Positions 8,623-19,738 of a DNA stretch of 27,489 bases are shown one piece after another. The first letter of the stretch is position 1, and each line of letters begins with the position of its first letter. The stretch spans positions 1-27,489 of the forward strand of contig NMRA01000190.1 of the NCBI GenBank assembly GCA_002633005.1, given 5' to 3'. A model generated the notes under the pieces. It was given only the letters and a program-made list of their open reading frames with translations, made no database searches and was not told the DNA's origin. The translations under genes and the position numbers were made by a program. Source of the DNA: Phoronis australis (lineage: Eukaryota; Phoronida; Phoronidae).

Positions 8623-8736
8623 GTAATAGAGATTTCCAAGCCTTAGAAGATTTCACGATTCCTGGACATCAGCCCCGACATATTGACTTGCCCTGGACCG
8701 GTCAGCTCATTTCCAAGCTTAGAAGTCTCTTCCAAA
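8623..8736 (+). CDS. Candidate internal exon (phase 1-1, 114 nt), product unknown
   Basis: A pyrimidine-rich tract ending CTTTCTCAG at 8614-8622 is followed by an open 114-nt segment ending CCAAA, then the donor GTAAGA at 8737. Acceptor and donor are both close to metazoan consensus and the open frame spans the whole interval. The two ends have the same phase (one base of a codon carried in and one out), so the exon could be skipped or included without shifting the frame. The encoded segment reads NRDFQALEDFTIPGHQPR then HIDLPWTGQLISKLRSLFQ, ending in an amphipathic-looking helix. I do not recognise the protein. No neighbouring exons were found, so this could be a chance pairing of splice signals. 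Confidence 0.3.
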
Positions 8737-9552
8737 GTAAGACACAAATGAGACCAGATTTTAACGGCAGAGTGAGTCCAAAGTTAGTTTTTGACTGCGG
8801 ACCAATAATTTATGGACCATTCATCAAGATTTGTGCGACTTCATGAATGTTAAGTTCCTGAAAATTTATCGGTGGTAGAGACAATAACGAGACACTGACC
8901 CGGGGTCATGCGCGGGTGAGCGTCATGAAATCGTTCCTTGTCGGGTACAAGATTTAGGTCACCCCCACGTAGTGTGAAAACAAGAGATGACTCAGGGTTG
9001 GCTTTACCTGCTTAGGCGGGGATTAGTTTTTGAAGGATACAAATTGACCATTAAATATATGCTACATGTAGCAAGTACACTTACACTAGTTCAGATAAAC
9101 TGATTTATCACATTTGTTTTGTCTTTTGATTGGTAAAAGTGAAAAATGTCAGTCGTTAATTACACCTGGAAACTTTGTATTGCAGTGATTTACGTTGGTT
9201 ACCTGGGCAACGCGCACGCACAAACATTGTTATGCACTCGTAAATGCTGGTCCTTTGTAAATACCACTTTTGTTTTATTATCAATTCGCTATTTACATTT
9301 GGACAGCAGTTTCTGGTAACTAAAACATTGCCATATTTTATTATTTTTGCAGGCGAATGAAAGAAAAAAAAAACAACAAAAATTGGTTTTAGATTTGTTT
9401 ATATGAAGAGAAGTTGGCAGAGGGACGATAAACGTCAAGTTAAACCTGAGCGTGAAAATTGCGAGCCATGAGCCGAAATTATTTACGTGTTGCCAAATTC
9501 CACAAAGATTGATTTTTCCGTTACATGCTTTTCTNTTCTTGTTACCTTCTGT
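8737..9552. other. Unassigned stretch
   Basis: No coding sequence, RNA or clear repeat seen. One ambiguous base at 9535 lies just before the 31-bp tandem array. Confidence 0.4.
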
Positions 9553-9668
9553 CTTGTTGTATTTCAGTCATTTTGACTATTGCCTTGTTGTATTTCAGTC
9601 ATTTTGACTATTGCCTTGTTGTATTTTAGTCATTTTGACTACTGCCTTGTTGTATTTCAGTCATTTTT
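9553..9668 (+). repeat. 31-bp tandem array, four copies
   Basis: The unit begins CTTGTTGTATTTCAGTCATT and starts at 9553, 9584, 9615 and 9646, so the period is exactly 31. Copies differ at only a few bases (TTTCAG/TTTTAG, CTATTG/CTACTG). The last copy is partial. Confidence 0.95.
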
Positions 9669-12280
9669 AGAAACGGAATATCTTGTTAATAGTTTTTGAA
9701 AATTTCAAAGTGAGACTGTTTTAGACTTGTCACAAGAAACGTTCGAAAGATGCAGCGCAACAAGTTTTCTCTAACTGTATGACGTAACAATCCACAGTGG
9801 CTTGCTGTATCCATACTAAAATATGAATTTTTAAAGTGCCAACAGTTTTGTTTTCGTTGTTGTATTGACCTACATATAATACATGCAAAACAAAGGTTGT
9901 GTTTCAATTAGTGCATAAGTTTGGTTTAACTTTTGGCAGGAAGTAGTCGTGATTATAGATTACAGAAAAATGGGGTGTGTGTATTTTTGACATCTCCATA
10001 ATAAAATGCTTCAGCTACACGAAAATTGCTTTGAATGGTACTTAATCATTCAAAATGAAAGGAAAATTTGGGCTTTCAGTTAGTTTTCAGCGAATTTCTT
10101 TAAATTATAGTAGAAGCCCTTCACCAATAACCATTTTATAAGGAAATTTCCTAGGGATTTGCCAGTCAAGGAACGTGAGATGTTCATATGGATTAATAAC
10201 GCAAAAATTGTGTTGATTGGCGGGTGACGAGTTCATTAAAAATATTGCTTTTCATATTTTATCAATCGACTCGTTTCTTGACTTAAAACTATGCTTAGAA
10301 TTAAATTTCGTCGAAATGCTTGATGCAACATAAAATCGATTCCAATCTGAGCCGTGCGACTATCTCGACCGTAGGTGCACAAGTCTAATTAAACAAAACA
10401 CTCGACGTATTGTCTGTTCTCGCAAGATTCTCCTGTCTACGGAATGCACACAAGACCCAAAACAATACCACACGCGGACAGACCTTTTCGACCAATGATG
10501 CGCGTTCTTTAGTCTCTAGTTGAAAATAGAGGACAGGCCGTATTTTTTGGTGTATTCTGGTTCCCTGGTTTATATTGCGATCAAAATAAAGTCCACAAGT
10601 TTGAAAACGACTGCATAAATAGCCAGACAGACAAGGTGTCCTGTCGCAAAGGTTTCCGTCAGCAGTAGTTTGTTCTAGTATCCACCGAGTGGCTTTTTTA
10701 CAAAGAGTGGTGTCGAAACAAGTTAACTCTCTGCCATAAATTTATTTGCGTAACAATGCAACAAAGGCCTTTAGCTTTAGTGCATGGGTGCCCCTTAAAG
10801 TAAGCGGTCTGGCTACAAAAGTGTTACGGACCGAAAACGCCAACACTTTTGAAATAACTCAGAGCTTTAGCAAAGGGCCAGAAAAAATGACCCTTGCGAC
10901 CGCTCACATTATTTGACTGTTTTGCTGCTAGCGTTTCATCCAGCATGTAAACCGTACACCAGTCACTTTTAGGTGTCAAGCCGAGGTGTATAATAAAGCA
11001 GGGGCTTCAGCTTGACAACGGTATGTGCACTTGCTGGATTGTTTGTATAGATGGTAACATACCGTGTCCCATAGAACAGATCTTCTTTGTGAACATGTCT
11101 CAAAGTTTTTCTTCTAATAGTTGGCATGTGGAAGCTTCACATGTAGCGCGTGCGCAATTAAATTATTTCTTGGCCATTGTTGGCCTCAAATTGCACTGAT
11201 TTGAATCTTTAAAAATCTGATCTTTACAATCTGACTCAAAAACATTCGTAACATAAATCCAATGTTTGGAAACTTTGGAATGTCCACTTCGTCCAATTTG
11301 ATAACCAGTAGCGTTCCACGTCAACATCGACTGTTTTAACGTGCCATGAAACCAAATTTAAACAAAATGTTGTAAACGACGTTGTGAAATGTTCAGTCAG
11401 GAGCATCTCAAACAGGAACAAGCAAACAGTGTCTGTGTGGCATCCATTAGCTAGACGGCCAATTGGAAGAATGCGACCCCTACCCTTAAAAGTGCAGCAT
11501 ACCGCGTTTTTATTTGTCGCACACCAAAAGAGGTACATGGCGCCTTAAACGTGCGATTGCACACCTTCCCCCTAAAATACCTAAATAAAGAGGATCTGGG
11601 CCCTCGTTTCTCCTTCCACACTGCCGCTGCAAACAAATCTAAGCCGGGGAATGCATTTGTCGGAAAAGGTTGTCACATTCTATGCGTCCAATCAGGGGTG
11701 GCTCGAGGGCTCGAACGAGTCATTTGACGAAGTTGGCAAAAAGGTCCACCTCAGAAAAACAAAAAAGTTAAAAAGGAGACAAAAGTGCACTAAAAGGCAG
11801 GAACCAACAAATACACCAATTCATAACTCTGAACGCACCCAATTAATCGTAGGTCGGTGCTCACATCCATTCACAGTGCCAGTGTCTTACAACGCTCAAT
11901 TTTCCGTGCGAGATATGAGCCTTGGAACAAGTTTGATTGACAAAAGTTTTAAATTAAAAATAACGTCATGCGTCTTTAAATGTGCGACATTGTTGTGAGA
12001 ACGGCGCAGGTCCTCGTTTTGTGCGGGCACCTCTCTTGCTTTAGCTTACTTGTTGCGCATTAGTAAATCCGTGGTGGTAGGTGAGAATGTGCCCGTATAG
12101 AACAGGTCCTACCTGTACATGTATGTATTTGAATGCTTTACGTGCTCGTTATTCAATAAATTTCCTGGATGGCCCATTCATGCAAGTAGGTCATGTTATG
12201 TTACAGGGACTGGCACTGACTTCTTACCATGACATGAATCAGCGTGGGGCCCCTGGAGTCATCATGACGGTGTCCCCGGG
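9669..12280. other. Unassigned intergenic or intronic DNA
   Basis: No recognisable gene, RNA or mobile element in 2.6 kb. The longest open frame starts with ATG at 11651 and stops at 11998 (115 residues, with a lysine/arginine-rich patch KKVHLRKTKKLKRRQK). It shows no known motif and no supporting splice or start context, so I do not call it a gene. Two short segments, GTGTCCCATAGAACAGATCT near 11068 and GTGCCCGTATAGAACAGGTC near 12089, are similar and may be traces of an old repeat. Confidence 0.4.
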
Positions 12281-12725
12281 CTAGTGCAGTGGTTGGGCAC
12301 TATGGCAAAGAAGACATTGCAAAGGGCCTTCACTTCGAAGATTTTATTTGCAGAGTGTTGCACCAATTGGTGCAAAGACTCTAAACACGCAATCTTGTGT
12401 TTCTAATCCGAAGCGCTCAGAAGGCTGTAACTTCGAAAATATAGGATTTTTTACGAAGGATGGATCTCGGTTGACGCTGAAAACCGATTCTAGCTTTACG
12501 TTTGCCGTTTTTATGTATCGTTAATTTTAAAATTTGCGCTAGTGATCAACCCATTGTTGGTGATGTTCGGTCCCAAAATAAACGTTTTTCTTTCACCGGC
12601 ATGTTAACTTGTGATAGGAGATGGAATAATTTTCAATGGACAGATGCGAATAAGTGATGAGGTGGTTATCAAATGCGATAACTATGTGTACGATTGCAAG
12701 TTACACTTTGAAAAGTTCTTGCTTG
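12281..12725 (+). repeat. Diverged repeat copy A
   Basis: Colinear blocks are shared with 16340-16760: AAGGGCCTTCACTTCGAAG against GAAGGGCTCTCACTCCGGGG, TGTAACTTCGAAAATATA against TCTAACTTCGAAATCATA, and TAGCTTTACG plus TTTTTATGTATCG against TAGCTTTGCG plus TTTTCATGTATCG. Weaker matches follow around CAAAATAAACG and GATGCGAATAAGTG. It also contains an 18-bp perfect palindrome (TTGCACCAATTGGTGCAA, 12358-12375). There is no coding potential common to the two copies. The relationship is judged by eye. Confidence 0.5.
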
Positions 12726-14549
12726 AAAACACCTGCGGTGGTCAACACGTCCAGTGTTTCTTTTGTTTTCAGACTGATCGGATAAATGTTAGTGATATGT
12801 GTTATATGCGAAATATTTGAGTACAAGTTGTCCTGATTATGGTGCTCCGATTACATGCGCACCATGAATATTTCTTAAAAAGCCCGTAATTCGAGTTAGC
12901 ACATGGAATTGGAACACAGTGCAACTTCTTACTTTACGATGGGATATAGCCGGTGAACTTGCTCTGCTCATTCGTCTTATCAAGAAACCAAATCTTCGGC
13001 GAGTTCTGTTCCTCCATATCTTCATTCTAGACCACAATCCTCTGCGTTCAGTTATCCTTTCATGTATCTTTCTTCCCATCAGCAATTCTAGACAGGGGAC
13101 GGCAAATAAAATTTGAATCACTGAAACGAGCTATCGGTATCTTTGAGTGTCCAATATAACATTTATTCTACAGTGCGATGTTCCGAAGTTGAGTCTTGCC
13201 TAACTAGGGAACGTTATTTGACTGAGCAACAGGCGTGTCTTGTTTATCTATCTTACCTCTTTAAATGCTGTAGAATCCCGGGCTCACGCTGCTTTACACA
13301 TCTCACGTGCGGTGCTAGCGTGAAGATCACAATGAAGCAGAAGATGGCAGAAGACCACATCATACCACGATGACTGAAGGCGAATTTCTCCAGTCATACG
13401 TTTTATGCTAAAATGTCTTTCATACGAAGTTCATGTACAGTGTGTTTCCAATCCTGTTATACCCTTGCCAGTGTAGAGGGAGATTAAAAAGTTTGCAACG
13501 CGAATGGATTACTTTAGAAAACTACTCCGCGCGGTGGCAATGCAACTAAGTAGATACAGAACATGAGGTCCGCCAGTCACGACTCACGGACGGAGATTAG
13601 CCCTGCAGGTGGTGGTCAGTCTGACAACTGAAGGATAAAGTAGCCTAGGGTTTTGGTGCAAATCCAAACATTTTCGTAATGCCTTTGGCACCAACTTTTA
13701 ACTTCATTTCTTACAAATTCTTGTAACTTCTACAGTTTTGGGTAATAATTATAAAGCTACATGGGCAAATAATCCGAATCCGTTTTCACCGTGATCAACG
13801 CGAACTTCTGCCGAAGACAAGGATATGCAAAACGACAAGTATATTTGATAAACAGTAAGATCAAGATTTCTTTTCATCGGTGTTAAACAAAACATAAAAG
13901 CAAATTTAGTCCTCTCATTGACCAGCGAGAGATATTCATCAAACAGGCGTACGCCTGGTAGACCGCCGGGAGACCGAAGTCACAACTTCTACGGTAGGAC
14001 CGAGGCTCATGAGGGCGAAAAAATACAGTGAATAGCACTGTATACGCTTTTCTAATCTTATAACTAATGATTTAGATTAAAAAGCTCAGGTTAATAACTT
14101 AGGTACACATTCTTCGCGTCCTAGGCAACCAGTTAGCTTCGGTAGGTCTAGGGCTATGTCCGAGTCAAATTAATGCATGGAATTGGCCGTAATTGCACCC
14201 TTTAAACATTTAGGTTTGGCCTACCTTCTGATGAACTTTCTAATTTTTGTAGTTTCAGTGCATAAAGGTAGCTCTCAGTTAATTTTAAACGTAGCATGGT
14301 AACACTAAGCTGTGGTAGGGTTATAAAAGATGACAAGTCTGGTGTAGGCCTAGTGGCAAAAATGGCTATTTACAAAAATAACAAAAATTCTTTTTTAAAG
14401 CATGTTTGAACAGCTTATAAATGGGCTCTCGATAACTCTACAGGCGAACTGCATAATAGAGATTCTCATCAAAAAGTAATTCAAGTGTTTATTTTTTCGT
14501 GAGAACAGCTGGAGCTAGTCTGAAATAAGTACGAGACAATGTGTTGTTT
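12726..14549. other. Unassigned stretch
   Basis: No gene recognised. Minor features are a 7-base-stem hairpin (ATGGTGC / GCACCAT, 12839-12864) and a 14-bp palindrome CAGGCGTACGCCTG at 13944-13957. Confidence 0.4.
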
Positions 14550-14625
14550 TTAGGGTAAAATGGCGGCTTGGAAACGCAGCCCAATGTGTGTCGAGAATGC
14601 TCCGTTCTGATTGGTCAGTCATAAT
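14550..14625 (+). promoter_or_regulatory. Possible promoter: YY1-like site overlapping an ATG, plus CCAAT box
   Basis: AAAATGGCGGCTTGG at 14558-14572 matches the YY1 consensus and places an ATG in a good context, as in many metazoan short 5' UTR genes. An inverted CCAAT box (CTGATTGGTCAG) follows at about 14608-14619. The short frame from that ATG reads MAAWKRSPMCVENAPF and then stops, with no good donor seen, so no gene is called. Confidence 0.2.
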
Positions 14626-15685
14626 CTTGGTGATAGGTCAATTGGTAGCACTGCCCTCATGTGAGGTGAATCACCACGTATAGATCGTTTAACGTTTAAG
14701 ACGGTGGCCAAAACAGTTGAGTCGTGTGTATCGTAGAAGTGATACACGTTGCTATTGATTGGCATCAGAAACGAAACAGTATAGAAACGTTCTTCATTTT
14801 CACTAAATCAATAAAGGAGAATGCCACCAAAAACAACCTTTTTGTATCAACTTAGATGAGTAGATCCACTCAATAACAGCAAGATCAGTTCTATTACTTG
14901 ACAAAAGACGGACGTGCTGAAATTAATCAATGACGTCATAGGTTTTAACACACTCTGTTCAGCAGTTAACAACACGCTTACTTGTGTCAGGCTATCGCTT
15001 GACTTCATAGCTTTACGCCAGTAAATCTTCATAATTTGAAGCAAAATACTTACAAGTACATTGAGATTTTAGACAAACGAGTTGCTTTATTTCGGTGTTA
15101 CGGATTTATAGAAATTTTGTCCGTAAGGTAACCGTTTGAAACCATTCTGTATGCAATAAAAGGTACTTTACAGATATTTTCAGCCGTGGGGCAGTAGCAT
15201 GCAGAGAATTGGTCGATGCAGAGGCGACTTTTTATTGGACGCCTGATATCCTTTTCAAGACCGTAGCCAGCATTGAACGTCAAGTGGACGCTGTAGAGTT
15301 TTAGACAAGGCCTTTGACGCAGCTCAGTTAGGAGGAAGGGAAATCTGTATGCACAACGATGACTCTCAGCTATATGTTCATGAGATGAGACGGAGTTTGT
15401 AATACCAGAAAGTTCATGTTGTGACGGTGGTCAGATTTTACTGTGCATGACAAATTGCCCGCATGTCTAAAAATGAGTATGCACTTGCATTATAACTTAT
15501 GACATGAAATAGAATACTGATGAATTATCAACCATGACACATTCATCTAATCTATGTCAAGATCGCATCGCAGCGCAGCACGAAGCTCACGGTATACTTG
15601 CATATTTGACGATCACTTTCATTTCAAAAATTGAAAACGCCTAGACTTTTACTGTGCCAAAATACAGCACACATCACGAATTTTT
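14626..15685. other. Unassigned stretch
   Basis: No coding motif, RNA or repeat recognised. Confidence 0.4.
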
Positions 15686-15875
15686 GTCCGCCCGGTCGGA
15701 AATTGGTCGACGACTAGCCGTCGACCGGTCGGCAAATTAGCCGACCGGTCGGCTAAAAATTACCCGACCGGCAGCCGCCCGCAGTGCCGACTCATAAGGC
15801 GACTCCCCAGCCGACCCTTCAGCCGACCGGCCATCAGCCGACCGGCCATCAGCCGACCAGCTGGTCGGCTGCTAT
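15686..15875. repeat. GC-rich cluster of GCCGACCGG repeats and palindromes
   Basis: In an AT-rich neighbourhood this ~190-bp island repeats the core GCCGACC / GGTCGGC at least eight times on both strands. It includes a perfect 16-bp palindrome AGCCGACCGGTCGGCT at 15739-15754 and a perfect 22-bp palindrome at 15850-15871. Between them the 15-base unit CCATCAGCCGACCGG is tandemly repeated. Such a cluster could be a small foldback element, a satellite seed or a binding-site array. I see no target duplication. Confidence 0.8.
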
Positions 15876-16339
15876 TCTTAGGCTAGAGTAGCAGTTGCGT
15901 AATAGATTGTCAGGCTGATACCCCTTTGCGTGTCGATGCATATTCGTCTTAGCACAGGGTCAAATAAATTAACCTAGTTTTACTGTCTGGGTTATATGAG
16001 TTCACTCGGTTGTGTAACACCACTAATTCGAAGGTTGAATGAAGGCAAGCGGTACTAGTAAACATTGGATTATGGACAATGCAACAAGTTTTGGATGAAA
16101 AACGTGAAAGTTTTCTTTACATTTTATCTTCAGTTTGACTCGTGATGTTAACAAGATGTATTAGATTGGTTGCTTCCCGGTCAATACAACGCTGTAGTCA
16201 TTTTGTAAACGCAGCTATTTTTAGCAGTCTTCGCCCGCAGTTGAATTCGTTTGTGTAACGCCAAACTGTATCTTTTTGCGTTTTTTTAAGTTAGTCACCG
16301 GTCTCCTATCACGCGCCCATGATGATGGATTAGTGAGTG
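15876..16339. other. Unassigned stretch
   Basis: Nothing recognisable on either strand. Confidence 0.4.
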
Positions 16340-16760
16340 AGTTGTTACACCGCGAAGGGCTCTCACTCCGGGGATTTCATTTTCAAAGTATTGACCCTTG
16401 CAGTACAGACGCGAAATTCACGGTCCAGTACGTCTTAAACCCACGGACTTCGATGTCTCTAACTTCGAAATCATATTATGGTTGCGATTTCCACGAACTA
16501 AGACGGTGACATCACCACTGTTGAGGCTACAGGCAATTGTAGCTTTGCGCATTCCGTTTTCATGTATCGGTGACGTTAAAATCCGGGCTAGCAGTTACAT
16601 GTATACACGTAGTCCCCTATCAGTTGGTCGTTCACGTTGTTCCAAAAATAAATATTTTCTGTCAACAACATATTGACAAATTATTTAAAATAAAACAATT
16701 GTGAACGGGAAGATGTGAATACGTGGTGAAGAGGTATTCACTACGCGGCATATGTGCGTG
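16340..16760 (+). repeat. Diverged repeat copy B
   Basis: Partner of 12281-12725, in the same orientation about 4.05 kb away. The best blocks are TCTAACTTCGAAATCATA and TAGCTTTGCG followed by TTTTCATGTATCG. Both copies run into a sequence with AAAATAAA roughly 150 bases further on. The degree of divergence implies an old duplication or two copies of an ancient dispersed repeat. Confidence 0.5.
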
Positions 16761-17969
16761 AACCTTTGGTAAAGCGATTGCGATGGCAAAAAATGGTAGA
16801 AAATACACAAAGGTGCACTTTTGTGAAGCAAAGCGTCTGGTGATATTGATAGCGTATGATATGGCCACCTTAGGTAGTAAGTGACGCTGAATGGGAAGTG
16901 GCAACTACATGTTTGGCGCGAAAATAAAAAATCATGCTTGTATCGCCACCCACAACCCTCCCCGAATTTTGCACATTCTAATGAGTCGCCACTCGGGCGT
17001 GATTTGGTTCCGTTTCAGTCCTAAAATCGCAGAATAATTCTTCTGTGCTCAGCTGTAAGAAAAAATACAATTTTTTGAAACGGTGCTCAGTCTTAATAAA
17101 GTTTCCAGCATGAGAGCACTTTATCAGAAATGCCAAGCTCACGCAGAGTTGTAAGACAGAGACGTTGGCGTTTCCGTATGTCCACAAAAGTGCTTTGAGC
17201 AGTGTGTACAAATTTGTTCACTTCGCTTTTCTACACTGACGACTACGGTCAACACGGTGTTTTAACTACACTTTTGACGGCATTTTCAAAAATAAATGTT
17301 TGGTTGATGAATTCAGCGAGTCGGTGCCCTCGGGCAGGAAAACGTATCTGCGTAAATAAAGAGTTGCGTTTTCAAAACATTCAGAGCATGAGCTCAAGGA
17401 CTACCTGAGACAGAAAATAAAACCGAATACCAAACAGAAACTCGTCCAGTGAATATATAGCTCTTGGAAAATTGTTACCCCGAAGAAATGTGCAAAATGC
17501 GAACGTCATTTACGGAAGGTTGTACCAGAAGTGATTCGATGCAGTGGAGCCGCCACGGGATAGTAAAAACACTGTGCTGTGCACTAGTTAGCTGAATGGA
17601 ACGCTGAAGCGGAAAAATCCAGAACACACATTTTCTATTCATGAATTGAAATCTCTGCAGAATCAAAAACAATTGGCAACCAGGATTTATTGCGTAAGAT
17701 AACTTATCACGCCAGGAGAGAATTCTTTTCATGCCCGGATACTACGTGATCACCCATTATGCAATGATGACAATCCAGTGTGTACCTATACATTGGCATC
17801 TATTGTAAAACGTGGATTAGACGAAAGAAATTCAACCGCATTTCGAAGGTAATATGTCTGTTGTCGGCGAGAGGTTGAACATATAGCCCTTGTTTATACG
17901 TGTAGTACGGGCATTATCACTTTGAAAGATCAATGCTAGGGGACGGTGACGTGGTGTTCTGGCGTGAAA
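16761..17969. other. Unassigned stretch
   Basis: No coding motif or RNA recognised. A CAAAAATAAA segment near 17290 resembles the tail of copies A and B, but the rest does not align clearly. Confidence 0.35.
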
Positions 17970-18130
17970 GTTACTGACATGGTAAGTTTTTGAACCTGAC
18001 TTATTAAATTTTCAGTTCGGTCGTATTTTATTTTGATCCTGAAGTGAAGAATTTTTGGTCCTCTCTTGATAAATTATAGGTGCTGATGTGATAAATTTTC
18101 AGTCTTGACGTGGTGAATTTTGGTCTTTAT
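17970..18130 (+). repeat. Degenerate tandem repeat, TGAcgTGgTaAATTTTcaGTC type
   Basis: Similar segments start near 17972, 17996, 18038, 18082 and 18104, for example CTGACTTATTAAATTTTCAG, TGATGTGATAAATTTTCAGTC and TGACGTGGTGAATTTTGGTC. Spacing is irregular, close to multiples of 22, so this is an old, decayed tandem array. Confidence 0.6.
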
Positions 18131-18392
18131 TTGCTCTATGGTCTTCTGTGTGAAAACAATCTCAGTGTATTGGATTGTTTTAATTCCTGGTTAAGTAAAA
18201 TTTCTGGTTTTGAGCGGATATTTATTTTTGGTCGTGGAGAGTTTACATGTTTTGCTGGGTTTTAATCTTGCATAGAAAAGATATGTCGTTAAATGTTTCA
18301 AATTAGGCCTCCCTTAAATGTGGGAGAGCAGGTTGTGTAGTATCGTACTATGTAACTTCTTATAATAATGTAGGTGTTCGTGATTTAGTAAT

Positions 18393-18435
18393 ACTATGAA
18401 AAATGAGTAGTTATGACTATGAAAAATGAGTAGTT
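18393..18435 (+). repeat. Short tandem duplication, 23-bp period
   Basis: ACTATGAAAAATGAGTAGTT at 18393-18412 is repeated exactly at 18416-18435, separated by ATG. Confidence 0.95.
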
Positions 18436-18829
18436 GAGGCTTCTTTTGAAATATTGCATCCTTTGTATATGCCTGGTGTAGATGGCTCAGTGTGATATTA
18501 TGAAGCTTTATTATCTTCTATGGCTTAACAACTATATATCTCCATTCATGCCTGTAATAGAGGTACTCCCAGGATCATCAAGCATGTGTATGTTTTTATT
18601 CTAATAAGGCGTGCTTCGAATGTACAGTTAGTATTCATACTTTTGCAGTGGTTCATAGCAAACGGATTCATTAAACCCAGTAAATATTTTTGCAACTGCC
18701 GATCTGCATATTAACCATGCATATTGCATCATACCTCAACAGAGTAAAACTTATAATCAATCATAGTAGAAAACATTATTTTTATCATTGCAACAAGACG
18801 TTAACAAACGCAGTCAGTGTCTGTAACTG

Positions 18830-18960
18830 TTAGTCGGTGGGCCAGATTTTGTAGGGCCTCTAGAAAATGGTTTTTGTGAGTACTTTAGGGGGGCAATTTT
18901 ATTTTGGTGTTTTTTAATTCATTTATTAGAGTGTTTTCAAAATCTAAAAAGTTCCCATAT
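18830..18960 (+). repeat. Left terminal inverted repeat of element 2
   Basis: The outer 18 bases match the right arm perfectly and the next ~70 match with small gaps. A further AAAAGTTCCCATATATAAAG / TTGCACATTTTT block near 18945-18980 extends the homology inward. Confidence 0.85.
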
Positions 18961-19303
18961 ATAAAGTTGCACATTTTTGAGAAATTTGAGTTTGAAGTTA
19001 CATAATAATCACCAAAGAGCTTAGTAAACTTATATTTGTAAAAACAACAATTTTGGTGACTTTTTGTAAAACAAGTAATATGGTCCCATCAGTGCCATTG
19101 TATTGAACAATATTACACTCACATTACACGTTTTACTATTGTAAATTAATTGTAAACAGTGAAATTTAAAAAACGTTAAGAGACACCTAGTGGCAAAACT
19201 GCAAACTAAGTCTGAATGTTACTAGGAAGTTATTCTGGCATTGTCAGGCAATAAAAATAACACAAAACACTTGAGACAGGGCAAAATTTGTGCCTCAATG
19301 ACT

Positions 19304-19645
19304 AAAACATTGACTAATGGTGTAAAATACAGCTTGTTTGCATAATACACCAGAAATACGTTATAGTACAAAAACAATATAATTGAATGATCTCTGTGAA
19401 TGTGCACAAAGACTGTATGAAAATATTAGATTATTCTGACAGCGTTTATCAAGCAGTATGAGACAAATACATGTTAAAACATTGACTAATGGTGTAAAAT
19501 ACAGCTTGTTTGCATAATACACCAGAAATACGTTATAGTACAAAAACAATGTAGTTGAATGATCTCTGTGAATGTACACAAAGACTGTATGAAAATAATA
19601 GATTATTCTGACAGCGTTTATCAAGCAGTATGAGACAAATACATG
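19304..19645 (+). repeat. 172-bp tandem duplication inside element 2
   Basis: AAAACATTGACTAATGGTGT starts at 19304 and again at 19476. The copies run on to ATGAGACAAATACATG with only a few differences, so the duplication is recent relative to the rest of the element. It lies beyond the 3' end of the CXC gene, in what would be its 3' untranslated or subterminal region. Confidence 0.95.
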
Positions 19646-19738
19646 ACAATGGTCAAAGTATGTACTTTCTATGACTTAATCAACAAATAAAATTAACTTT
19701 TTAATACAAAAAAGGAAATAACGGGGTTGGAGGTCAAT

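Noticed and set aside
11651-11998. 115-codon open frame with a basic patch
   Set aside because: No motif, no splice context and no relative recognised. The Lys-rich patch comes from an A-rich run.
13944-13957. 14-bp palindrome CAGGCGTACGCCTG
   Set aside because: An isolated short palindrome with no repeat or gene context. Several of this size are expected by chance.
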